Origin: Streptosporangiaceae bacterium
GTDB taxonomy: Bacteria > Actinomycetota > Actinomycetes > Streptosporangiales > Streptosporangiaceae
Assembly: GCA_030039095.1 (NCBI GenBank)
Contig: JASHQP010000611.1
Coordinates: 1 to 19,144, forward strand
Direction: 5' to 3'
Length of the DNA: 19,144 nucleotides
Below, in pieces: positions 1 to 7,374 of this stretch (position 1 is its first letter; each line of letters begins with the position of its first letter). The notes under the pieces were generated by a model that ran no database searches, was not told the origin of the DNA, and worked only from the letters and a program-made list of their open reading frames with translations. The position numbers and the translations under genes were made by a program.

Positions 1-1147
1 GCCTGCGCAGGGCACGTCCGAGCGCGGGCAGCGACGCGGCGGCCGCCAGCACCGGCCCGAGCAGCAGGCTGGCCACGACGATCGCGGCCGAGACGCCGAA
101 GCCGAACGACACGTCGACGAACTTCCCGGCGAAGTAACGCGCCAGCAGGTAGGCGATGACGATCCCGGCCGCGGTGCCGGCGACAGCGCCCGCGGCGCCG
201 ATCATCGCGGCCGTGCGCAGGATGATCCCGCCGATCTGCCGCCGGCGGCCGCCGAGCGCCCTGAGCACGGCAATCTCGCTGGCCTGCTCGGCGATCACGG
301 CGTTCATCGTGGCCGCGATCAGGAACAGGGCGGAGAGGAACGCCAGGACCGTGATGATGTACAGCAGCGCCATGATCCGGTTGAACGCGGCCTGCCCCGG
401 CCATTGACCAGGGGCCCGAACGCTAGGCAGCGCTGTTACCGGGTCGGACCCGGTCTGCGCGGTCAGGTAGGAACGCACCTCCGCGATCACCCGGGACTGC
501 GCGGCGGTGGTGTCGTCGGCCAGCCGGAATCCGAGGTAGTCGACGCCGCGCACGCCGCGCAGCGACTGCACGGTCGCCTCGGTGGCGTAGAAGACCGGGG
601 TGGACGAACCGGTCGCGCCCGGGGTGGCGGCCAGGTTCATCCCGGTGCCGGTGACGCGCAGCGCCACGATCGCACCGCTGGCGGCCCGCACCCTGATCGT
701 GTCGCCGTCCGGGACCGAGAAGCCGGTGGCCCGGCCGTCGGCCGCGTCGGCGATGACCTCGCCGGGCCCCGGCATCCGGCCGGAGAGCAGCGGGACGGTG
801 TTCACCGGGGCGGACGCCAAGGCGGTTCCGGCGATCTCGACGTCCTGCTCGCCGGCCACCGAGGTCGCCTCGGTGGCGAAGCCGAGCGCGGGGCTGACGG
901 CCGCGACCCCCGGCAGGTGACCGAGCGCGGTGAGCTGCGCCGGGGTCAGGTCGATGACATTTGTAGACAGCCCGACGTCGTACAGGTGGCTGGCCGCGAC
1001 CTGCCGGCTCATCGCCGCGTTCAGCAGAACCGGCACGGCCAGGAAGCCCAGGCTCGCGATCGCGATGCCGAGCGTGAACGCGGTCAGCAGCGTGCGCGCG
1101 CGGTGGCGGGTCAGGTCGCCCCAGGCCTTGCGGTTCAGCGTGCTCAT
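1..1147 (-). CDS. MacB/FtsX-type ABC transporter permease (3' end outside window)
   Basis: This is the membrane subunit of an ABC exporter, paired with the ATPase encoded just upstream. I translated it from the complement. It starts at ATG 1147-1145, which overlaps the ATPase stop codon (ATGA). The 382 visible residues show a first membrane span at about 19-42 after a basic N-terminus, then a MacB-PCD-like extracytoplasmic domain (about 45-250). Three more spans follow at about 259-285, 308-336 and 348-374. The cytoplasmic loop around residues 287-305 (EQASEIAVLRALGGRRRQI) is the conserved FtsX/MacB coupling loop contacting the ATPase. The frame is still open at base 1, and probably only about 20 residues are missing, because the last visible residues lie just past the fourth span. 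The family exports peptides, antibiotics or lipids; the substrate cannot be told. Family assignment is firm. Confidence 0.93.
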   Translation of the reverse strand, partial: MSTLNRKAWGDLTRHRARTLLTAFTLGIAIASLGFLAVPVLLNAAMSRQVAASHLYDVGLSTNVIDLTPAQLTALGHLPGVAAVSPALGFATEATSVAGEQDVEIAGTALASAPVNTVPLLSGRMPGPGEVIADAADGRATGFSVPDGDTIRVRAASGAIVALRVTGTGMNLAATPGATGSSTPVFYATEATVQSLRGVRGVDYLGFRLADDTTAAQSRVIAEVRSYLTAQTGSDPVTALPSVRAPGQWPGQAAFNRIMALLYIITVLAFLSALFLIAATMNAVIAEQASEIAVLRALGGRRRQIGGIILRTAAMIGAAGAVAGTAAGIVIAYLLARYFAGKFVDVSFGFGVSAAIVVASLLLGPVLAAAASLPALGRALRR

Positions 1148-1899
1148 CGCCGGTCCCCCGTGTCCGACACGATCAGGCCGTCGCGGACGGAGACGATCCG
1201 GGATGCCATCGCGGCCAGCTCCCGGTCGTGCGTGACGTACACCACGGTGGTCCCGGCCGCGTTCAGCCGCCCGAGCAGTTCGAGCATGTCCCGCGCCATC
1301 GCGGTGTCGAGGTTGCCGGTTGGCTCGTCGCCGAGCAGGAGCGGCGGCTCGCAGGCCATCGCCCGGGCGATCGCGACCCGCTGCTGTTCCCCGCCGGACA
1401 GTTCCAGCGGCAGCCGGCCGGCGCGGTCGGCGAGCCCGACCGTGGCCAGGTTGCGGCCCGCCCTGACCCGGCGCTCACGCGACGGGCCGAGCCGGGCCAG
1501 ATCCAGGGGGAGGGTAGCGTTCTCGATGGCCGTAAGGGTGGGCATCAGCTGGAAGAACTGGAACACGATGCCGAGGGTGCGGCCGCGCCAGGCGGCGAGC
1601 TTGTCCTCGGGCATCTGGTCCAGGCGGCTGCCGGCCACCGTCACCGTGCCCGCGGTGGGCCGGTCGATGCCGGCGACGAGGTTGATGATGGTGCTCTTGC
1701 CACTGCCCGAGGGGCCGGTGATCGCGACCATCTCGCCAGCGGAGATGACCAGATTTACCCCGCTCAGCGCGGGGAACCCGACCTGGCCCCTGCCGTAGAC
1801 CTTCTCCACACCGGCCAGCTCGATGATGGCCCGGGTGGCGCCGCCGGGCCCGCTCGCCCGGCGCGGCTGTGCTTGCGCGTGCTCGTTCATGATCGTCAT
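1144..1899 (-). CDS. ABC transporter ATP-binding protein (MacB/LolD type)
   Basis: This is the cytoplasmic ATPase that drives the neighbouring FtsX-type permease. With the start at 1899 it is about 251 residues. It shows Walker A GPSGSGKST (62-70), Q-loop Q114, signature LSGGEQQRV (167-175), Walker B LLLGDEPTGNLD (187-198) and H-loop H224. The GEQQRV signature and NLD after Walker B are typical of the MacB/LolD group. The frame stays open to 2016, but the residues before 1899 are not family-like. ATG 1899 and ATG 1890 are both possible, and neither has a strong Shine-Dalgarno. The stop overlaps the permease start, so the two are translationally coupled. The gene is divergent from a two-component system, a common layout for drug- or peptide-sensing exporters. 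Function is sure; the exact start is not. Confidence 0.93.
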   Translation of the reverse strand: MTIMNEHAQAQPRRASGPGGATRAIIELAGVEKVYGRGQVGFPALSGVNLVISAGEMVAITGPSGSGKSTIINLVAGIDRPTAGTVTVAGSRLDQMPEDKLAAWRGRTLGIVFQFFQLMPTLTAIENATLPLDLARLGPSRERRVRAGRNLATVGLADRAGRLPLELSGGEQQRVAIARAMACEPPLLLGDEPTGNLDTAMARDMLELLGRLNAAGTTVVYVTHDRELAAMASRIVSVRDGLIVSDTGDRR

Positions 1900-1986
1900 G
1901 ATCGCCGGGCAGGCGGCCGGCGCGCATCGGCCGCTGTGCCCGTTTTCCCGGCCATCTCCAGCGGCCTTTCCGCCGCGTTCCGGCGC

Positions 1987-2010
1987 CGGAATTCCGCCTC
2001 TGGTAGAGGC
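1987..2010. promoter_or_regulatory. Palindromes in the divergent region between ABC exporter and two-component system
   Basis: A 10-base palindrome CGGAATTCCG (1987-1996) abuts an inverted repeat GCCTCT-ggt-AGAGGC (1996-2010). Similar strings, GCCGGAATTC and GCCGGCAATTC, flank the second one. The site lies 23 bases before the kinase start and about 90 before the ATPase start, a position suited to an operator serving both genes. Binding is inferred only; short palindromes arise easily in GC-rich DNA. Confidence 0.3.
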
Positions 2011-2032
2011 CGGCAATTCAGCCGTGCGGAGG

Positions 2033-3331
2033 ATGGTGACGCGTCGGGCCCGGATTTACGATCGGCTGGTGAGAAGGCTCGCCGGCTGGGTGCTCGGGCT
2101 GACACCGCGCTTGCAGGACCTCGCGCTGGCGCTGGCGCTGGTCGCCTACGGCGTCGGCTCGCTGATCCCGGTGACCAGTCAGCTGAATCTGCCCGCCGCG
2201 GCGTACGTGCTGGTCGTGCTCCAGGCGCTGCCGCTGACGTGGCGGCGGCGCTGGCCGGTGCCCGTGCTGTTCGCCGTCGGCATCCCCAGCCAGCTCTACA
2301 ACGTGCTCGGCATCCCGTACGGGGGCGTGCCGTTCGGGCCGATGATCGCGTTCTACACGGTGATGGACCGCAGCTCGGCCAGGGCCCGCTGGCTGATCTG
2401 CGCGCTGGCCGTGGCCGGCCTCGTCAACGTGCAGTTCCTGCCGTACCACAGTGGCGCTTACACCTTCCTCACCGGAGTTCTCGAGTTCGGCGTCGCCGGC
2501 GTCGCCGGGGTGCTCACCCGCACCCACCGTGCCTACACGCGCGAGGTCGAGGCGCGCGCCGAGCAGGCGGAGACCGAACGCCAGCGACAGGTAGCGCTGG
2601 CCGCCGCGCAGGAACGGACCAGGATCGCCAGGGAACTGCACGACGTGGTCGCGCACCACGTGAGCCTGATGGCGGTGCAGTCCGAGGCGGCCGCGTCGCT
2701 GCTGCCGGACCGGGCGGCCGAGGCGGCCGCGTCGGTGCAGGTCATCGGGGACACCGCGCGCGAGGCGCTGACCGAGCTGCGCAGGCTCCTCGGCGTGCTG
2801 CGCGGCCCGCCCGGCCCCGGCGACGCGCGTCAGCCGGTCACGGCACCGTCCCCGTCGATCGGCCAGCTCGACGACGTGCTCGCGGCGGTGCGCCAGGCGG
2901 GAATCGCGGTGGACCTGCGGGTGGAGGGCGAGCCGGGCAAGCTGGCGCCCGGCGTGGATCTCGCCGCCTACCGGATCGTGCAGGAGGCACTGACCAACAC
3001 GGTGCGGCACTCCGGGGCAGCCGCCGCGGCGGTTACAGTGAGCTATGAGCCTGGTTTCGTCACCGTGTCGGTGACCGACACCGGTCACGGACCTCACGCA
3101 CCCGCCACCGTGACCGCCGGCCAGCAGCCGGCCGCGACGACCGCCCTGAACGCGACGAATGGGAGTGGCGTCGGCAAGGCCAGGCTCACCGGAGCCGGCG
3201 GGATCACCGGAGCCGGCGGATTCGGGCTGGCCGGCATCGCCGAGCGGGTGGCGTCCTGCGGCGGCAGCCTGACCGTCGGGCCCGCGCGCGCCGGCGGGTT
3301 CGCGGTGACGGCAAGGCTGCCGACGCCATGA
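2033..3331 (+). CDS. Sensor histidine kinase, NarL-family partner (HisKA_3)
   Basis: This membrane sensor kinase probably phosphorylates the response regulator encoded directly after it. From ATG 2033 it has 432 residues. The N-terminal part (about 27-165) holds several membrane spans and no large extracellular domain, so sensing is likely within the membrane. A short coiled stretch leads to the HisKA_3 dimerisation domain with phospho-acceptor H203 (RIARELHDVVAHHVS). The HATPase domain has N322 (N box), DTGHG (349-353, G1) and GGFGLAG (395-401, G2). An unusually long Ala/Gly/Thr-rich linker (about 355-394) sits in the ATP lid and contains a tandem LTGAGG-ITGAGG duplication. GGAGG lies directly against ATG 2033, which is too close, so GTG 2036 or GTG 2024 remain possible starts. 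The stop overlaps the next gene (ATGA). Confidence 0.9.
   Translation: MVTRRARIYDRLVRRLAGWVLGLTPRLQDLALALALVAYGVGSLIPVTSQLNLPAAAYVLVVLQALPLTWRRRWPVPVLFAVGIPSQLYNVLGIPYGGVPFGPMIAFYTVMDRSSARARWLICALAVAGLVNVQFLPYHSGAYTFLTGVLEFGVAGVAGVLTRTHRAYTREVEARAEQAETERQRQVALAAAQERTRIARELHDVVAHHVSLMAVQSEAAASLLPDRAAEAAASVQVIGDTAREALTELRRLLGVLRGPPGPGDARQPVTAPSPSIGQLDDVLAAVRQAGIAVDLRVEGEPGKLAPGVDLAAYRIVQEALTNTVRHSGAAAAAVTVSYEPGFVTVSVTDTGHGPHAPATVTAGQQPAATTALNATNGSGVGKARLTGAGGITGAGGFGLAGIAERVASCGGSLTVGPARAGGFAVTARLPTP
3186..3221 (+). repeat. 18-base tandem duplication inside the histidine kinase gene
   Basis: Two adjacent 18-base units beginning TCACCGGAGCCGGCGG start at 3186 and 3204. They encode LTGAGG and ITGAGG in frame, immediately before the G2 box of the ATP-binding domain. 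The duplication lengthens the ATP lid without breaking the frame. Confidence 0.7.
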
Positions 3332-4017
3332 CCGGCTCGAGCCCGATCCGGGTGCTCGTCGCCGACGATCAGGAGCTGGTCAGGACCGGGTTCTGCGTGA
3401 TCCTCGACGCGGCCGACGGGATCACGGTGGTCGGCGAGGCGGGCGACGGGGCGCAGGCCGTCCGCGCCGCCGCCGAGCACAGTCCCGACGTCATCCTCAT
3501 GGACGTGCGCATGCCGGAGATGGACGGCCTGGAGGCCACCAGGCAGATCACCGGCGGCGACCGGTCGGCGGCGCCGCGTGTGGTCATGCTGACCACCTTC
3601 GATCTCGATGACTACGTGTACGAGGCGCTGCGCGCCGGGGCGTGCGGGTTCCTGCTCAAGGACGCGCCGCGGCACGACCTGATCGCGGCGGTGAAGACCG
3701 CCGCCTCGGGCAACGCGCTGCTCGCGCCGTCGGTGACGATGCGGCTGATCGACGCGTTCGCGCGGCGGCCCGCGCAGACGCTGCCGACCCCGTCCCGGCT
3801 GGCGTCGCTGACGGTCAGGGAGCACGACATCCTGCTGCGGCTCGCCCGCGGCCTCACCAACGCGGAGATAGCCGCCGATCTGGTCGTCAGCGAGGCGACC
3901 GTGAAGTCGCACGTCGGGAACCTGCTGGCCAAGCTCGGCCTGCGGGACCGGGTGCAGGCGGTGATCCTCGCCTACGAGACCGGCATCGTGCGGCCGGGCG
4001 ACCCAAATGCGGGGTGA
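3328..4017 (+). CDS. Response regulator, NarL/LuxR family
   Basis: This is a DNA-binding response regulator of 229 residues and the cognate partner of the kinase just upstream (4-base ATGA overlap). The receiver domain (about 7-125) has acidic residues D13 and D14, phosphorylation site D59 ([13 protein letters not shown]), switch residues T89/T90 and K111. The C-terminal LuxR-type helix-turn-helix lies at about 163-220 and contains [15 protein letters not shown] and [19 protein letters not shown]. All phosphotransfer residues are present, so it should be functional. Likely targets are its own operon and the divergent ABC exporter genes, by analogy with similar clusters; the sequence does not prove this. 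Its last bases overlap the start of the oxygenase gene, tying the regulator to a metabolic gene. Confidence 0.95.
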   Translation: MTGSSPIRVLVADDQELVRTGFCVILDAADGITVVGEAGDGAQAVRAAAEHSPDVILMDVRMPEMDGLEATRQITGGDRSAAPRVVMLTTFDLDDYVYEALRAGACGFLLKDAPRHDLIAAVKTAASGNALLAPSVTMRLIDAFARRPAQTLPTPSRLASLTVREHDILLRLARGLTNAEIAADLVVSEATVKSHVGNLLAKLGLRDRVQAVILAYETGIVRPGDPNAG

Positions 4018-5032
4018 ACACGAGGCTGGCCGGGACGGCCCCTCCGGGCTCCCGGTCATCGACGTGGCGCCCCTGGTCGGCGGCGGGCCAGCGGCGGCGT
4101 GCGCGGTGGCCGCGGGGCAGATCCAGGCGGCCTGCCGGGAGCGCGGCTTCTTCTACGTGACCGGCCACGGCGTGCCGGCCGGCCTGCTGAGCCAGCTCAC
4201 GGCCGCGGCCGGCGAGTTCTTCGCGCTGCCGCTGCCGGACAAGCTGGAGATCGCGATGGAGCGCGGCGGCCGGGCGTGGCGGGGTTACTTCCCGGTGGGC
4301 GCCGAGCTCACGTCCGGGCGGCCGGACCTGAAGGAGGGACTGTACTTCGGCACCGAGCTCGCGGGCGACGACCCGCGGGTGCTCGCGGGCATTCCGCTGC
4401 ACGGCGGCAACCTGTTCCCGCGGCAGGTTCCGCGGCTGCGCCCGGTCGTGCTCTCCTACCTGGACGCGCTGACCGGCGTGGGCCAGGCCGTGCTGCGCGG
4501 CGTGGCGCTCAGCCTGGGCCTGGACGCCGGGTACTTCGCCGACGGGTACACGGCGGACCCGACGATCCTGTTCCGGATCTTCCACTACCCGCCGTCGCCG
4601 CCGGCCGATGACGGCTGGGGGGTGGGCGAGCACACCGACTACGGGCTGCTGACCCTGCTCGCGCAGGACGAGAGCGGCGGGCTGCAGGTCGCCGCGCCCG
4701 AGGGCTGGATCGCCGCGCCGCCGCTGCCCGGCACGTTCGTCTGCAACATCGGTGACATGCTCGACCGGATGACCGGCGGCTGGTACCGCTCGACACCACA
4801 CCGGGTTCGCAACACGACCGATCACGGCCGTCTCTCGTTCCCGTTCTTCATGGATCCGGCGTTCGGCGCCGAGGTGCCGCCCCTTCCCGCGCGGGCAGCC
4901 GCGGGAGACGATGGCGCGCGCAGATGGGACGGCCAGGATCTGCGCGCGTTCACCGGAACCTACGGCGACTACCTGCTGGGCAAGGTGTCCAGGGTCTTCC
5001 CGCAGCTCCGGCGGGACGTTCTGGAAGACTAG
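4007..5032 (+). CDS. 2-oxoglutarate/Fe(II)-dependent oxygenase, isopenicillin N synthase-like family
   Basis: This is a cytoplasmic non-haem iron oxygenase of 341 residues, a normal length for the family. The N-terminal DIOX_N region (about 16-125) contains LPVIDVAPL and [13 protein letters not shown]. The double-stranded beta-helix core has the iron triad H209, D211 ([12 protein letters not shown]) and H265 (STPHRVRN). The 2-oxoglutarate-binding R275-x-S277 ([10 protein letters not shown]) follows. The complete RxS motif favours a true 2-oxoglutarate-using hydroxylase over a synthase. ATG 4007 lies inside the end of the response regulator gene (11-base overlap) with only a weak ribosome site, so translation is probably coupled. 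The gene after it, 18 bases away, is a FAH-fold enzyme. The substrate is unknown; a small acid or sugar-acid-derived compound is only a guess from context. Confidence 0.92.
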   Translation: MRGEHEAGRDGPSGLPVIDVAPLVGGGPAAACAVAAGQIQAACRERGFFYVTGHGVPAGLLSQLTAAAGEFFALPLPDKLEIAMERGGRAWRGYFPVGAELTSGRPDLKEGLYFGTELAGDDPRVLAGIPLHGGNLFPRQVPRLRPVVLSYLDALTGVGQAVLRGVALSLGLDAGYFADGYTADPTILFRIFHYPPSPPADDGWGVGEHTDYGLLTLLAQDESGGLQVAAPEGWIAAPPLPGTFVCNIGDMLDRMTGGWYRSTPHRVRNTTDHGRLSFPFFMDPAFGAEVPPLPARAAAGDDGARRWDGQDLRAFTGTYGDYLLGKVSRVFPQLRRDVLED

Positions 5033-5038
5033 GGCGGC

Positions 5039-5044
5039 AGGAGG
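5039..5044 (+). promoter_or_regulatory. Ribosome binding site of the FAH-family gene
   Basis: AGGAGG at 5039-5044 is a full Shine-Dalgarno six bases before GTG 5051. It decides that start and is by far the best ribosome site in this operon. Confidence 0.8.
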
Positions 5045-5050
5045 CCATCG

Positions 5051-5944
5051 GTGCAGATCATCCGGTACGCGAGTGCGGCAGGCGCGGCGATCGGGGTAGA
5101 CGACGGCAGGGGCATCCGGCCGCTGCCCGTCCGGTCCATGGCCGAACTGCTCGTCCAGCCGCGGGACCGGCTGCGGGAGATCCTCGACCGGGCCGGGCAG
5201 CCGATGCCGCCCCGCACCCCGGTCCGGATGCTCCCGCCGGTGGACGGGCTGACCGAGGTGTGGGCGTGCGGCGTCACCTACGAGCGCTCCAGCACGGCAC
5301 GCCAGGAGGAAAGCCAGGTCGCCGACGTATACGCGCGCGTCTACGACGCCGAGCGGCCCGAGCTGTTCTTCAAGAGCCCGGCCTGGCGCGTCTGCGGCCC
5401 CGGCGAGCCGATCGGGATCCGGCCGGACTCCGAGATCTCCGTGCCCGAGCCGGAACTGGCGCTCGCCTGCAGCTCGACCGGTGAGATCGTGGGCGTGACC
5501 ATCTGCAACGACGTGTCGTCCCGCTCGATCGAGGGCGAGAACCCGCTGTACCTGCCGCAAGCCAAGATCTATCAGGGCGCGTGCGCCCTGGGACCGGGCA
5601 TCGTGCCGGTGTGGGAACTGCCCGGCCTCGGCTCGCTCGCGATCACCGCGTCGGTGCTCCGCGGCGGCCGGGCCGTCTGGCAGGGCGAGACCTCGGCGGC
5701 GAAGCTGCACCGCGGCCTCGATGAGCTCGTGCACTACCTGTTCCGGTCCGCGAGCTTCCCGCACGGAGCGATCCTCTCGACCGGAACCGGGCTTGTGCCC
5801 GACCTGGATTTCACCCTGCTGGACGGCGACGAGGTGCGGATCGACATCAGCGGTGTGGGCAGCCTCACCAACGTCGTGCGCCCGGCCACCGCCGAGTGGT
5901 TCGGCTGGCTTACTCCCGAGCCGGACCGGAGCACGGCCGGGTGA
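5051..5944 (+). CDS. Fumarylacetoacetate hydrolase family protein, AraD1/keto-deoxy-sugar-acid dehydratase type
   Basis: This is a 297-residue cytoplasmic enzyme of the FAH fold. The region [11 protein letters not shown]...EES (70-88) resembles 2-keto-3-deoxy-pentonate dehydratases of the AraD1/KdaD group, which yield 2-oxoglutarate semialdehyde. Likely metal ligands are E133 and E135 (VPEPELAL) and D154 (ICNDVSSRS). K108 (FFKSP) and K172 (PQAKIYQG) are candidate active-site lysines. The GTG start is fixed by AGGAGG six bases upstream. It follows the oxygenase gene by 18 bases and should be co-transcribed with it. Fold assignment is sure. The dehydratase assignment is a similarity judgement, since FAH-fold proteins also act as hydrolases, decarboxylases and isomerases. 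No sugar dehydrogenase or lactonase gene is nearby to support a complete pentose pathway. Confidence 0.88.
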   Translation: MQIIRYASAAGAAIGVDDGRGIRPLPVRSMAELLVQPRDRLREILDRAGQPMPPRTPVRMLPPVDGLTEVWACGVTYERSSTARQEESQVADVYARVYDAERPELFFKSPAWRVCGPGEPIGIRPDSEISVPEPELALACSSTGEIVGVTICNDVSSRSIEGENPLYLPQAKIYQGACALGPGIVPVWELPGLGSLAITASVLRGGRAVWQGETSAAKLHRGLDELVHYLFRSASFPHGAILSTGTGLVPDLDFTLLDGDEVRIDISGVGSLTNVVRPATAEWFGWLTPEPDRSTAG

Positions 5945-5983
5945 CGGGCGGCGTGGCGGCCCGGGACTGTCGGTGCCCGGGAG

Positions 5984-5989
5984 TAGCTT
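5984..5989 (+). promoter_or_regulatory. -10 element (TAGCTT) of a leaderless start
   Basis: TAGCTT matches the TANNNT actinobacterial -10 hexamer and ends 7 bases before ATG 5997, so the predicted transcript starts at or next to the A of the start codon. No Shine-Dalgarno at useful spacing is present. No convincing -35 box was found. Confidence 0.55.
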
Positions 5990-5996
5990 CCGCATC

Positions 5997-6245
5997 ATGG
6001 ACGGCAAGGAACTGTTCGCCCGGGTGCGGGACGACTCGCCGGCCCTGCGGCAGTTGCCCGGCGGCCCGCTGCCGGCCACGCAGCCATCTCATCTCGACGA
6101 GATCCGGGCAGCCAGATTCGACGCCTACCGGAAGCGGGCCGCCGCAGCCAGGGTCTTCCCGGCCGATCCCGCCGCGGCGAGCGTCGCCAGGCGCGGCAGG
6201 GCCGCGATCGCCGAGGCGCTGCGCCAGCACCGCAAGGCGAGCTGA
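5997..6245 (+). CDS. Small basic protein of unknown function (82 aa)
   Basis: I do not recognise this protein. From ATG 5997 it is 82 residues, with no cysteine, signal peptide or membrane span. The N-terminal half is mixed (MDGKELFARVRDDSPALRQL) with a Pro/Gly-rich turn. From about residue 32 it is rich in Ala, Arg and Lys and probably helical, ending in QHRKAS. The frame is open further upstream, but a leaderless start at 5997 fits the -10 hexamer TAGCTT seven bases before. It lies 45 bases upstream of an ECF sigma factor gene with its own leaderless promoter. It might modulate that sigma factor, but it lacks the Zn-binding anti-sigma signature (HxxxCxxC), so this is speculation. Confidence 0.65.
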   Translation: MDGKELFARVRDDSPALRQLPGGPLPATQPSHLDEIRAARFDAYRKRAAAARVFPADPAAASVARRGRAAIAEALRQHRKAS

Positions 6246-6277
6246 TGCGACGCCCATCGGCGCCGGGCAGCGAGCGT

Positions 6278-6283
6278 TAGCGT
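6278..6283 (+). promoter_or_regulatory. -10 element (TAGCGT) of the ECF sigma factor gene
   Basis: TAGCGT ends 7 bases before GTG 6291, the same geometry as upstream of the 82-aa gene. It indicates a leaderless transcript beginning at the GTG. It overlaps no coding sequence. Confidence 0.55.
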
Positions 6284-6290
6284 TGACGGC

Positions 6291-7352
6291 GTGAGCGCTG
6301 CGGACGACAGGGCCCTGCTGAAACTGGCCCGCGACGGTGACGAGGGGGCGTTCGGCGAGCTCGTCGAAGCTCACCGGGCTCAGCTGCGGGCGCACTCGTA
6401 CCGGATGCTCGGCTCCGTGCAGGACGCCGAGGATGCTCTGCAGGAAGCCCTGCTGCGCGCGTGGCGCGGGCTGGCCGGGTTCGAGGGCCGCAGTTCCGTG
6501 CGCTCGTGGCTGTACTCGATCGTCACCAACGCCGCCCTGGACATCACCCGGCACCGGTCGCGCCGGGAACTGCCCGTCGACTTCGGCCCGGCCGCCGGGC
6601 AGGCGGACCACCTGGGGGCGGCGGTGACCGACCCGGTCTGGCTGGAGCCCTACCCGGACCGGTGGCTGACCGGTGACGAGGGCCCCTCGCCAGAAGCCGC
6701 ATACGAGCAGCGGGAGAGCATGGAGCTGGCGTTCATCGTCGCCCTGCAGAAGCTGCCGCCGCTGCAGCGCGCCGTGCTGCTGCTGCGGGAGGTGGTCGGC
6801 TTCTCCGCCGCCGAAACCGCGGCCCAGCTCGGCGCGTCGCTGGCATCGGTGAACAGCGCGCTGCAGCGTGCCCGCGCCACGGTGCGCGGCGGCCTGCCCG
6901 ACCGCAGCCAGCAGGAGACGCTGCGCGCGCTCGGTGACCAGCGCACCCGGGCCATCGTCGAGAAGTACATGGACGCGATGGAGCGGGGCGACGCGGACGC
7001 GCTGGTCGGCATGCTCACCGAGGACGCGACCTGGTGCATGCCGCCGATCCCCACCTGGTTCACCGGGCAAGAGCTGGTCAGGGAGTTCCTGGTCGCCTAC
7101 CCGTTCTCCGTGCGGTGGAAGCACCTGCCCGCCCGGGCGAACGGCCAGCTCGCCGTCGGCTGCTACCTGCTCGACCAGGACACCGGCAGCTACGTTCCTG
7201 GCTGTATCGACGTGCTGACCCTGGATCGCGGAAAGATCCGCTCGGTCGTCGGGTTCCTGACCGCGGCCCATGAAGAGGCGCCCGACGCGCGGGCCCGGGC
7301 AGCGGCCTCGGAGGTCTTCGCCCGCTTCGGCCTGCCGGCCGGACTGCCCTGA
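6291..7352 (+). CDS. ECF sigma-70 factor with C-terminal SnoaL-like domain (SigG/TIGR02960-like)
   Basis: This alternative RNA polymerase sigma factor has 353 residues. Region 2 (about 16-92) includes DAEDALQEALLRAWRGL and RSWLYSIVTNAALDITRHRSRR. The linker contains the WLEPYPD motif (117-123) seen in SigG/SigX5-type factors. Region 4 (about 145-200) includes LPPLQRAVLLLREVVGFSAAETAAQLG and SVNSALQRARA. From about residue 215 a SnoaL/NTF2-like domain follows (EKYMDAMERGDADALVGMLTEDATW). In related groups this extension replaces a separate anti-sigma factor and controls activity, possibly by binding a small ligand. No anti-sigma gene is visible here. It begins at GTG 6291 with a leaderless -10. 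The MFS exporter 22 bases downstream is a plausible target, but has its own promoter. Confidence 0.93.
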   Translation: MSAADDRALLKLARDGDEGAFGELVEAHRAQLRAHSYRMLGSVQDAEDALQEALLRAWRGLAGFEGRSSVRSWLYSIVTNAALDITRHRSRRELPVDFGPAAGQADHLGAAVTDPVWLEPYPDRWLTGDEGPSPEAAYEQRESMELAFIVALQKLPPLQRAVLLLREVVGFSAAETAAQLGASLASVNSALQRARATVRGGLPDRSQQETLRALGDQRTRAIVEKYMDAMERGDADALVGMLTEDATWCMPPIPTWFTGQELVREFLVAYPFSVRWKHLPARANGQLAVGCYLLDQDTGSYVPGCIDVLTLDRGKIRSVVGFLTAAHEEAPDARARAAASEVFARFGLPAGLP

Positions 7353-7362
7353 GCCGGTCCGC

Positions 7363-7368
7363 TATGGT
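7363..7368 (+). promoter_or_regulatory. -10 element (TATGGT) of the MFS gene
   Basis: TATGGT ends 6 bases before GTG 7375 and follows the sigma factor stop by 10 bases, so the exporter has its own leaderless promoter. This hexamer is the main reason for preferring GTG 7375 over other in-frame starts. Confidence 0.55.
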
Positions 7369-7374
7369 GGCCCG

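Noticed and set aside
404..3048. Long plus-strand open frames (404-1798 and 1228-3048) across the ABC exporter genes and kinase
   Set aside because: They are antisense or out-of-frame to well-supported genes. Their Arg/Gly/Pro-rich translations resemble no family and are expected in high-GC DNA.
3887..6079. 730-residue minus-strand open frame opposite the oxygenase and FAH genes
   Set aside because: Antisense shadow of two genes with clear catalytic motifs. The translation is low-complexity His/Arg/Pro-rich.
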